From contig PUMS01000120.1 of assembly GCA_003551485.1 (NCBI GenBank), positions 1 to 8,929 on the forward strand: a stretch of 8,929 nt of DNA, read 5' to 3'. This stretch comes from Phycisphaeraceae bacterium. GTDB lineage: Bacteria; Planctomycetota; Phycisphaerae; Phycisphaerales; Phycisphaeraceae. Below the pieces are notes generated by a model that was not told where the DNA came from, did not search any database, and saw only the letters and a list, made by a program, of their open reading frames with translations. A program made the position numbers and the translations under genes. The stretch's first letter is position 1. Each line of letters starts with the position of its first letter. Shown here piece after piece: positions 1 to 4,869 of the stretch.

Positions 1-339
1 CTCGAAGACCCGCCGATGAATGGCAGTTTCGAGACTGCTCACCGGCTCGGCCGGGTGTTCGGCCACCAGCTCGATCAATTCCGGCAACAGCCATGAAACC
101 GGGCACAACGCCGTGCTCTCGGGCGAGAAGGGGGGTGGATCGGTTTCGGGCGCATCGTGCATCGGTTCCCGAGGCTGCGGGTCGGCCGTACCGCCGGTCG
201 GTTTCCGGCCAGCTTTCTCCGTCGACCCATCGGCGGGGCGGGCATCGCGCAGCCTTGCATCCTCCAGCTTCTGAGAAAGGGCTTGCATCTCCCGCAGCAT
301 TCGCTGCGCTTCGATCTCGAGTGACTGAATCGTGCTCAT
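1..339 (-). CDS. Unknown protein, N-terminal part (3' end outside window)
   Basis: The frame is open from an ATG at 339 to the window edge, giving 113 residues with no stop. An AGGAG ribosome site (351-347) sits 7 bases before the ATG, and a good promoter lies about 200 bases upstream, so this is very probably a real gene. Residues 1-35 are charged and heptad-like, rich in Q, E, L and R, and suggest a short coiled coil. Residues 36-78 are a low-complexity Pro/Asp/Glu/Gly linker that is probably disordered. From about residue 79 a more ordered, hydrophobic segment begins (CPVSWLLPELIELVAEHP) and runs off the edge, so the folded domain is mostly missing. I do not recognise the family. The coiled-coil start and linker are compatible with an oligomeric regulator or scaffold protein, but no function should be assigned. 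Confidence 0.75.
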   Translation of the reverse strand, partial: MSTIQSLEIEAQRMLREMQALSQKLEDARLRDARPADGSTEKAGRKPTGGTADPQPREPMHDAPETDPPPFSPESTALCPVSWLLPELIELVAEHPAEPVSSLETAIHRRVFE

Positions 340-346
340 CACGCAG

Positions 347-351
347 CTCCT
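347..351 (-). promoter_or_regulatory. Shine-Dalgarno site of the left-edge gene
   Basis: AGGAG on the minus strand lies 7 bases before the ATG at 339. It fixes the start of the left-edge gene. It is worth noting because most other genes here have weak or absent ribosome sites. Confidence 0.75.
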
Positions 352-483
352 GATCTCAGGGGTCTGATCGCCGTAGCGTTGCGTTACCCGGCCAGTGCAC
401 CCGCGCTCGTACTGCACGGGAACCCGCTGCCTTGAACCGCCGCACCCGAACTCGATTGCGCTTTCCCCACCTTGAAGTGAAGC

Positions 484-526
484 CACCGCACTGAGGGCGG
501 TGTGACCGGGCTGGATGCTGCCCGGT
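484..526 (-). promoter_or_regulatory. Two tandem hairpins in mRNA leader
   Basis: Two perfect inverted repeats stand side by side. One has arms 505-511 and 520-526 (ACCGGGC/GCCCGGT, 7 bp, 8-base loop). The other has arms 484-489 and 497-502 (CACCGC/GCGGTG, 6 bp, 7-base loop). They are separated by two bases. They would lie about 10 to 50 bases after the predicted transcription start (near 536) and some 145 bases before the start codon. They could stabilise the mRNA or act as an attenuator or protein-binding leader. No U-tract follows, so they are not simple terminators. The pairing is seen directly; the role is inferred. Confidence 0.4.
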
Positions 527-542
527 GTCGTGCCTGATGTTC

Positions 543-571
543 ACTCTATCTGGTCATGTCCATCCTGTCAA
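543..571 (-). promoter_or_regulatory. Sigma70-type promoter of the left-edge gene
   Basis: On the minus strand there is a perfect -35 box TTGACA (571-566), a 17-base spacer and a -10 box TAGAGT (548-543, four of six matches to TATAAT). A run of seven T residues lies two bases upstream of the -35 box and could also act as an UP-like element. Transcription would start near 536, giving a leader of about 195 bases before the ATG at 339. It is the best-matching promoter in the window. Confidence 0.6.
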
Positions 572-573
572 GG

Positions 574-622
574 AAAAAAATGCATTCCAATGCCATGATC
601 CACAAGCCCACAGGGCCGGATC
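574..622 (-). terminator. Candidate intrinsic terminator after the sigma-linked gene
   Basis: Downstream of the stop at 650, the minus strand first has a hairpin with outer arms 618-622/597-601 (GATCC/GGATC) and inner arms 613-616/606-609 (GCCC/GGGC). A short inverted repeat follows, GCATT-GG-AATGC (593-582), then one A and seven T residues (580-574). The last stem can form only about 4 bp with a 4-base loop, so it is weak by itself. The U-tract and its position after the operon end favour termination. Confidence 0.45.
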
Positions 623-649
623 AGCAGTCTTTTGAATGCACGCCTCGAC

Positions 650-1756
650 TCAGGGCACCAGAACCGCATCATGCTCACGGGCAGGCTGCTCGCGGAACGT
701 GTGGAACATGCTCTGACCCTCCGGCAACCAGATGTTGTCGCCATCGGGCATCACCGCATCCGTGGTCCAAACCACCCGTCCATCGCCCAGCAGCACGTTC
801 TGACCCACACCCCCATGCATCCGCGTGGAAGCCGTGCTACCCCAGCGGCTTACCGCCTGCACCCGTTGCTGGGCGATCTGAAGCAGCGGGTTGCGGTCGG
901 CCAGGATGGCCATCTGCGGCACGCGGTCGATCCGCATCGGCTCGGCCGTGAACTGGGTCTGATAACTGTAGGAAACCGCCGCATGATTGGGATAGTCGAT
1001 GGCCGACTCGGGCAACTCACGCAACGCGTAGGGATTGCCCGGACAGGCCAGCGTCTCGGTGCGAACGTAATCAAGCTTTGTGATCAGAAGCAGTTGCGCA
1101 CTGTTGGACTGAACGGTGCCGTCGGGCCGCTGCGGCTGGCCCACCCGCCACCACGGCGCCCCCGGCTCGACCGGGTAGCGCGGCACCGCCTGCTGATGGT
1201 CCGCCGCCGCCGTGGTCAGACCCACGCCGGCCGCGGCCAGTTGGTTTCTGCACTCGGTTCGCCGCGCATCCACCCGTGCCTGCGACAGAAGCGGCCAGAC
1301 CAGCGACACCGCCAGCATCAGCACCGCGGCCAGGGCGATCAGCTCCGTCCAGCGGAACGCCACCGCATGGCCTTCCGCCGTCGTGCCGATCCGCCCGACG
1401 ACGGCCTGTCCCCCGCGATGCCGGGTGATGCGGCTCATCGTGCGCTCGAGCAGACCGGCCGGCGGATCATCGGCCGGCGCTGTGGCGATCAGCGAAAGCC
1501 ACGCCCGCACCCGGGCCCGGCGCGTGGCGGGCTCAGCCGCCCCGGCCTCGGCCTGGGCTTCGGTCTCGCCGACCACCCCCGCCCAGCCCGGCGCAGCGCC
1601 GCCCTGACCGTCGGGCATGCCATCACCACCATCGAGCAGATGGTCAACGACCGCCGCATCCTCCTCCCGCAGCCGCCAGGCCCACTTCGTGGGTGGCGAC
1701 GGCTGAGCGGGGGGGGCGGTGTCGTCAGGGCGGGTTGGGTCGTGGTCGTGGTTCAT
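650..1756 (-). CDS. Putative anti-sigma membrane protein with pseudopilin-like (DUF1559-type) outer domain
   Basis: This 368-residue protein probably binds and controls the ECF sigma factor encoded 59 bases upstream. Residues 1-133 look cytoplasmic: a polar start, a helix near 26-43, a low-complexity stretch, and a segment (residues 86-110) with the AWLSL...DDPPAGLLERTMSRI pattern seen in planctomycete anti-sigma proteins. One membrane helix spans about 138-158. It is followed by QARVDARRTECRNQL (159-173), which resembles the stretch after the N-terminal helix of planctomycete pseudopilins. The outer domain (174-368) ends with H314 and a later D325-G326, a variant of the H-X9-DG motif of DUF1559 proteins with one extra residue. 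The ATG at 1756 has GGAG 11 bases upstream; the frame also opens further upstream but overlaps the sigma gene. Anti-sigma function is inferred from gene order; a structural pseudopilin is less likely because the helix is internal. Confidence 0.7.
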   Translation of the reverse strand: MNHDHDPTRPDDTAPPAQPSPPTKWAWRLREEDAAVVDHLLDGGDGMPDGQGGAAPGWAGVVGETEAQAEAGAAEPATRRARVRAWLSLIATAPADDPPAGLLERTMSRITRHRGGQAVVGRIGTTAEGHAVAFRWTELIALAAVLMLAVSLVWPLLSQARVDARRTECRNQLAAAGVGLTTAAADHQQAVPRYPVEPGAPWWRVGQPQRPDGTVQSNSAQLLLITKLDYVRTETLACPGNPYALRELPESAIDYPNHAAVSYSYQTQFTAEPMRIDRVPQMAILADRNPLLQIAQQRVQAVSRWGSTASTRMHGGVGQNVLLGDGRVVWTTDAVMPDGDNIWLPEGQSMFHTFREQPAREHDAVLVP

Positions 1757-1815
1757 CTTCTCTGTCGCTCCACACGGGCCTGAGGGCCGGCGGACACCGC
1801 TGCGGCGGCGATGCC

Positions 1816-2460
1816 TCACTGGGCATCGAGCTCGCCATAGTGCTGCTTCCAAATCTGCGAGAAGGTGGCCACCGCGGCGTGCAGGCGGCTCTTCACCGTG
1901 CCGAGGGGGATGCCGAGCATCTCGGCGACCTCCTTGTAGGCGAAGCGGTGAAAGTACGCCAGCAGCAGCACTTCACGCAGGTGCTCCGGCATCAATGCCA
2001 CCGTCCGCTGGACCAGCTCGCGGATTTCCTGCCGCTGAGCCTCATCCGCGGGGCGCGGCAGATCGGCCTCCATCAGGTCTACGAACGCCACCTGGCCGTC
2101 GTCATCCGACGCCGGGGCCGACCCGCCCGAGCCGGCCGGAGCCGACAGGCTGGCCGGGCCGCTGCGGTTCCTACGCAGCCAGTCGCGCGCCTTGTTCGCT
2201 GAAATCGTGAAAAGCCAGGGACGAAACCGCCGGCTGGTGTCGAACGAGTCGATCGAGATGTGAACCTGGAGGAATGCCTCCTGAAAAACGTCCTCCGCCG
2301 CCGCCCGGCTCGACAGAAACCGCACAAGAAAATGAAACAGCTCACGCTGATAGCGCTTCACCAGCTCCGTGAACGCCTCCTCGCGGCCACCGCGATACAA
2401 CTCGACGAGCTGCTCGTCGGAAAGGTCCTTCAGCGGCACATCTTCTGGCAAGTCCAACAC
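1816..2460 (-). CDS. ECF-type RNA polymerase sigma factor (sigma70 family)
   Basis: A 214-residue ECF sigma factor that directs RNA polymerase to a specific promoter set. Region 2 covers about residues 13-100. It includes DEQLVELYRGGREEAFTEL, the RNA polymerase-binding segment AAAEDVFQEAFLQVH (53-67), and RRFRPWLFTISANKARDWLRR (77-97), which melts and reads the -10 box. Region 4 covers about 140-207 and has the helix-turn-helix YKEVAEMLGIPLGTVKSRLH (175-194) that reads the -35 box. Between them is a Gly/Ser/Ala/Asp-rich linker of about 40 residues, rather long for the family. The start is GTG at 2460: an in-frame TAA lies 12 bases upstream, and no strong Shine-Dalgarno is visible, so a nearby TTG or GTG start is possible. 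The downstream membrane protein is the likely anti-sigma partner and the pair is probably cotranscribed. The regulon is unknown. Confidence 0.93.
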   Translation of the reverse strand: MLDLPEDVPLKDLSDEQLVELYRGGREEAFTELVKRYQRELFHFLVRFLSSRAAAEDVFQEAFLQVHISIDSFDTSRRFRPWLFTISANKARDWLRRNRSGPASLSAPAGSGGSAPASDDDGQVAFVDLMEADLPRPADEAQRQEIRELVQRTVALMPEHLREVLLLAYFHRFAYKEVAEMLGIPLGTVKSRLHAAVATFSQIWKQHYGELDAQ

Positions 2461-2643
2461 CGCCGTTCGATCTTAACCTAAAACCACCGCACAGCGCCGT
2501 TTCCCGCCGATGCACCCGCACCGGTCCCGCCCGCTTCCTGCCGCGCCCTGCGCCTGCGCCCGCCGTCGCCGCCATCCGCCGGCGGCAGCCGAAGCCGGCG
2601 GCGTGGCCGCTTGCCCCGGTGCCCGTATCGGGCGGAGGTGGGG

Positions 2644-2652
2644 CCTATATCA
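2644..2652 (-). promoter_or_regulatory. Possible extended -10 promoter for the sigma factor gene
   Basis: The minus strand reads TGATATAGG here, an extended -10 pattern (TG, one base, TATAGG) in the only AT-rich patch of the gap. No good TTGACA lies upstream; the hexamer 17 bases before it is GAAACC. Transcription would start near 2637, leaving a leader of about 175 bases. The call is weak. Confidence 0.25.
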
Positions 2653-2681
2653 GGACTTGCAAATCTGGTTTCGGTCGATGT

Positions 2682-2707
2682 CACGTGCAGCGATTCTTCC
2701 ACGTGGA
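2682..2707. promoter_or_regulatory. Paired CACGTG palindromes, possible operator
   Basis: CACGTG occurs at 2682-2687 and again at 2700-2705, inside the perfect 10-base palindrome TCCACGTGGA (2698-2707). The centres are 18 bases apart, just upstream of the possible sigma promoter. Such paired palindromes are typical of dimeric regulator sites, but chance is not excluded in GC-rich DNA. Confidence 0.25.
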
Positions 2708-2823
2708 TCACGAAGGCCGCACGGATCGGATGCGTGACCTGGAGCGCGGCCGTCCCGGCCGCCTTAAGGGCCATGTGCCGCAACGCGGCCGAGACGGTCG
2801 CGTTGCGTGGCGCTGCGGTTCCA

Positions 2824-2863
2824 CAGGGGTGATACCCAGGGTATGGCGCACCGGGTGCCCCTG
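2824..2863 (-). other. Potential branched RNA fold at the 3' end of the membrane-protein cassette
   Basis: Three nested inverted repeats lie 10 to 50 bases after the stop at 2873. An outer stem pairs 2824-2828 (CAGGG) with 2859-2863 (CCCTG). Inside it are a 13-base palindrome at 2832-2844 (ATACCCAGGGTAT) and an 11-base palindrome at 2848-2858. Together they could form a cloverleaf-like three-way junction in the minus-strand transcript. No U-tract follows, so termination would need Rho, or the fold may protect the 3' end. Confidence 0.35.
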
Positions 2864-2872
2864 GGCCGGGCA

Positions 2873-3055
2873 TCAGGCGAAGCGTGTCAGTTCGAGATGC
2901 AGGACCAGCGCATCGAGCCACCCGGTGGACTCAAGCACCCACAGCGCCAGCCAGAACCCCGCGCCCAGCAGTACGCCGCCGGCCAGTTGCAGCAGACGTC
3001 CCGTTGGCGAAGGCGGACGATGCAGGGCAGCCGATGGCGGTGGCGTGGCGGTCAT
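2873..3055 (-). CDS. Small single-pass membrane protein of unknown function
   Basis: A 60-residue protein starting only 6 bases after the stop codon of the upstream membrane protein gene, so the two are almost surely cotranscribed and translationally coupled. Residues 1-19 are Pro/Ser/Thr-rich and polar. Residues 20-41 (LLQLAGGVLLGAGFWLALWVLE) form one membrane helix with a small-residue GG..LGAG face that could pack against another helix. The tail (42-60) is short, amphipathic and contains two Trp/His/Leu clusters. The ATG at 3055 has only a weak ribosome site, as expected for coupled translation. I do not recognise a family. The likeliest role is as a partner or stabiliser of the upstream three-helix protein, inferred from gene order alone. 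Confidence 0.65.
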   Translation of the reverse strand: MTATPPPSAALHRPPSPTGRLLQLAGGVLLGAGFWLALWVLESTGWLDALVLHLELTRFA

Positions 3056-3061
3056 GGCGGA

Positions 3062-3976
3062 CTACTCGATGCGGTGTCGTCTCACAAAGCCGCGCATGCG
3101 GTGAAGCGCTATGGCGGATTCGGTCAGGTCGGCGTACATGGCCTCGAAGCGCCATTCCAGGTGCTCCAGCCAGCGGCCGTAACCCGCGGGGTCGGCCACG
3201 GCCTGGGCGCGGGTGTTCAGGGCATAGGGCACCTGACGCGACAACTCGATCAGCGTGCCCGTGCGGGCGAGCATTCGCCGCAGTTCGGGACGACCGCGGT
3301 CCAGGGCGCGTCGGGCGCGGGCGATGGTGGTCTGCAAGGCATCGGCGGCCTCGAGCGTGTCGGCCAGCGTCTGTTCACCCGGCGCTTTGCGGAAGCAAGT
3401 GAAGGCGTCGCGCAGGACCTGCTGATCGCGATCGAGCCGGCGCAGTGCGGCATCGGCCTCGGCGATGGCTTCGATGTGATGCTCCAGCCGGCGGGTGAGG
3501 CGACGGGGGCCGGACGGCTCCCAGTGGCGATGGGCCCCCGGCGTGCCGACGGCGAACATCATCGCTTCAAGCTGCTCGTTCAGCGCTGCGATCTGCTCCT
3601 GGAGCGGCTCGGCGGCATCATCGATGTCCACCCGCTCGGGCAGATGGGCGGTGAGGTTGCGATCCAGTGCCGGCGCGGCCAGGTCGTGCATCCGCTCGGC
3701 GGCCTCGGCGTAACTGATGCCAACCTCCAGCGCCGAGCGCAGCGGTCCGTAAAGCACCGCCCCGGCCACCAGGCCGATCGCCAGGCCCACGCCCAGCCAT
3801 CGCGTGCGGCGGTAGGTCAGAAGCGCCAGCGGCGGCAGAAACGTGAAATACATCAGCCGCAGCGCCCGGCCCGGCCCGCCGCGCAGCAGCCCGATGATCA
3901 GCTCCACCATCAGCACACTGACCACCAGCAGCACCAGCAGGTCGACAAACGCAGTGTGGAAATACCAGTCGGTCAT
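3062..3976 (-). CDS. Unknown membrane protein with three N-terminal helices and long helical region
   Basis: A 304-residue protein from ATG 3976 (MTDWYFHTAF). Hydrophobic segments at about 10-32, 38-55 and 61-80 look like three membrane helices. The remaining 220 residues are almost all predicted helix. Residues 87-142 and 157-245 have heptad-like Leu/Ala patterns with many E, R and Q, suggesting coiled coils or a helical bundle. There is a His/Trp/Pro-rich break near 149-158. The C-terminus (266-304) is rich in Trp, Arg and Tyr. There are no catalytic motifs I recognise, and just one cysteine (C194). Codon use matches the neighbouring genes. The frame also opens further upstream with a TTG at 4024; neither start has a clear Shine-Dalgarno site, and 3976 was chosen because it is an ATG shortly before the first helix. 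The partner gene at 3055 follows directly. Possible roles (mechanosensor, envelope scaffold) are guesses. Confidence 0.75.
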   Translation of the reverse strand: MTDWYFHTAFVDLLVLLVVSVLMVELIIGLLRGGPGRALRLMYFTFLPPLALLTYRRTRWLGVGLAIGLVAGAVLYGPLRSALEVGISYAEAAERMHDLAAPALDRNLTAHLPERVDIDDAAEPLQEQIAALNEQLEAMMFAVGTPGAHRHWEPSGPRRLTRRLEHHIEAIAEADAALRRLDRDQQVLRDAFTCFRKAPGEQTLADTLEAADALQTTIARARRALDRGRPELRRMLARTGTLIELSRQVPYALNTRAQAVADPAGYGRWLEHLEWRFEAMYADLTESAIALHRMRGFVRRHRIE

Positions 3977-4496
3977 GTCATCATGTACCGGGCCGCGGCG
4001 GTTATCCTTCGAGCCATCGCTCAAGCATAGCCGCCGTCAACGGCGACTGCCGCGGACCAGGTAGGACACCCCAGGCCGCGAAGCGAGAGCGGGCCCGCGC
4101 TGCACCGGGTCAGGGATGCACGAGGCGGGCACACTTCCAGGTCCAAACCCATCGGGGCCATCGCTGCCGTCGATGGATGGCTTTCCATTCTCTGCATCCC
4201 CGATTGCCTCCGAGGCAGGTGCCCTGCGCTCAGGCGATGTCGCGATGCCCGTGACAGGGCGCGTTCAATCGCATCGTGGCGCAGTGTTGCGTCGGGCCGA
4301 CGGGTGGGGATCGGGGCGCGAGAAGGGCTTGTCAGCGAACCGCTACCGTCGTGCCGGGGCTGGAATACGGTGCCCGCTGATACCGCGGGAAAACCAGGGG
4401 GAAAGGGCTCGGGCGAAGTCATCAGCGCAGCGTTGCGACCGCCATGAATGTTCGGCAGCTTGGCACAGGGGATGCTTCCTCGTGCACCGGCATGCC
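3977..4496. other. 520-base gap without a supported gene
   Basis: No gene is supported here. The minus-strand frame open at 4422-4021 (133 codons) uses AGA, ACA, TCA and GTA more than its neighbours, has no ribosome site and resembles no known family. The gap must contain the promoter of the cassette starting at 3976 and the end of the xseAB transcript, but neither is clear. Visible structure is limited to a CGCCGT/ACGGCG hairpin at 4032-4045 and a 13-base palindrome TGCCTCCGAGGCA at 4205-4217. The base composition looks slightly less GC-biased and more random than the genes, which could mean a decayed gene. Confidence 0.55.
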
Positions 4497-4790
4497 TCAG
4501 TACGACGGCTCATCCTCCTCATCATCTTCATCCATGGCGGCATCGGCGGCTTCATCGGGCTGGGGCGGCTGTTCGGTGCGAAGGCCCTGCTGGTCGTCGG
4601 CGACGAGTTGCTCGATGCGGGTCTGGGCGGCATCGAGGATGCGGCGGCAGTGCTGGATGAGCTGGATGCCCTCCTGCGACTGGACGATGGCCTTTTCGAG
4701 GCCGATCTCGCCGGACTCGATCTGCTCGATGATCCGCTCGATGCGTTCAATCGCTTCTTCGAATTTGACGGCCTTTTTCGTCTCTGCCAT
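4497..4790 (-). CDS. xseB: Exodeoxyribonuclease VII small subunit
   Basis: XseB is the small subunit of exonuclease VII, which degrades single-stranded DNA from either end to short oligonucleotides; several copies bind one XseA. The 97-residue protein has the typical family core: FEEAIERIERIIEQIESGEIGLEKAI (10-35) followed by a second helix QSQEGIQLIQHCRRILDAAQTRIEQL (37-62), a helical hairpin. The usual length is about 70-85 residues; the excess is a C-terminal acidic tail (79-95, nearly all D and E with A). The ATG at 4790 was chosen because it places the core at residue 10; an ATG five codons earlier is possible. There is no clear ribosome site, and translation may depend on xseA, whose stop lies 79 bases upstream. 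Cotranscription with xseA is very likely. Confidence 0.93.
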   Translation of the reverse strand: MAETKKAVKFEEAIERIERIIEQIESGEIGLEKAIVQSQEGIQLIQHCRRILDAAQTRIEQLVADDQQGLRTEQPPQPDEAADAAMDEDDEEDEPSY

Positions 4791-4869
4791 CGGGTGGTGT
4801 TCCATCGGGGGCGGCCGGGCAAGCATGGCCCGCGTCGCGGTTGCGGTTGGGAGGGGCGTGGGGTGGTAT

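Larger units (their letters stand above)
340..649. other. Intergenic region with terminator, promoter and structured leader
   Basis: This 310-base stretch holds no convincing gene. An open minus-strand frame at 544-356 uses codons unlike the neighbours and would start upstream of the predicted transcription start. Read on the minus strand, the region contains in order a candidate terminator for the gene ending at 650, a sigma70-type promoter, two tandem hairpins and the ribosome site of the gene starting at 339. Each is listed separately. Confidence 0.7.
2461..2872. other. Intergenic region upstream of the sigma factor
   Basis: This 412-base gap has no gene I can support; the minus-strand open frame at 2921-2478 lacks family features and is rich in rare-looking codons. 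It holds a possible extended -10 promoter for the sigma gene (2644-2652), two CACGTG palindromes (2682-2707), a GC-rich stretch with two GCCGGCGGC copies near 2578-2602, and the folded 3' region of the two-gene cassette (2824-2863). Confidence 0.6.

Noticed and set aside
395..417. GTGCA/TGCAC inverted repeat in the leader of the left-edge gene
   Set aside because: Only five base pairs with a 13-base loop; such pairs are common by chance.
632..1783. Long plus-strand open frame opposite the sigma-linked membrane protein
   Set aside because: It is rich in R, H, Q and P, without any domain, and lies antisense to a protein with clear family features. Long antisense frames are expected in high-GC DNA.
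2461..2520. ECF-type autoregulatory promoter (GGAAAC or GAAACC -35 boxes) before the sigma gene
   Set aside because: GAAAC-like hexamers exist here and near 2670, but no matching ECF -10 element lies at 16-17 bases. The match is too weak to list.
2478..2921. 147-codon minus-strand frame upstream of the sigma factor
   Set aside because: It overlaps the end of the 60-residue gene, is Arg/Gly-rich, and has no domain or ribosome site.
2807..4030. Long plus-strand open frame opposite the membrane cassette
   Set aside because: Its translation is Gln/His/Arg/Gly-rich with no membrane or domain pattern. The opposite strand gives coherent helices and coiled coils.
4032..4045. TTGACG-like -35 box inside the CGCCGT/ACGGCG hairpin before the membrane cassette
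   Set aside because: No acceptable -10 hexamer at 16-18 bases; the hexamer there is ATGGCT.
4021..4422. 133-codon minus-strand frame upstream of the membrane cassette
   Set aside because: Atypical codon use, no ribosome site, no family resemblance and overlap with a possible upstream TTG start of the next gene. Kept only as a possible remnant.
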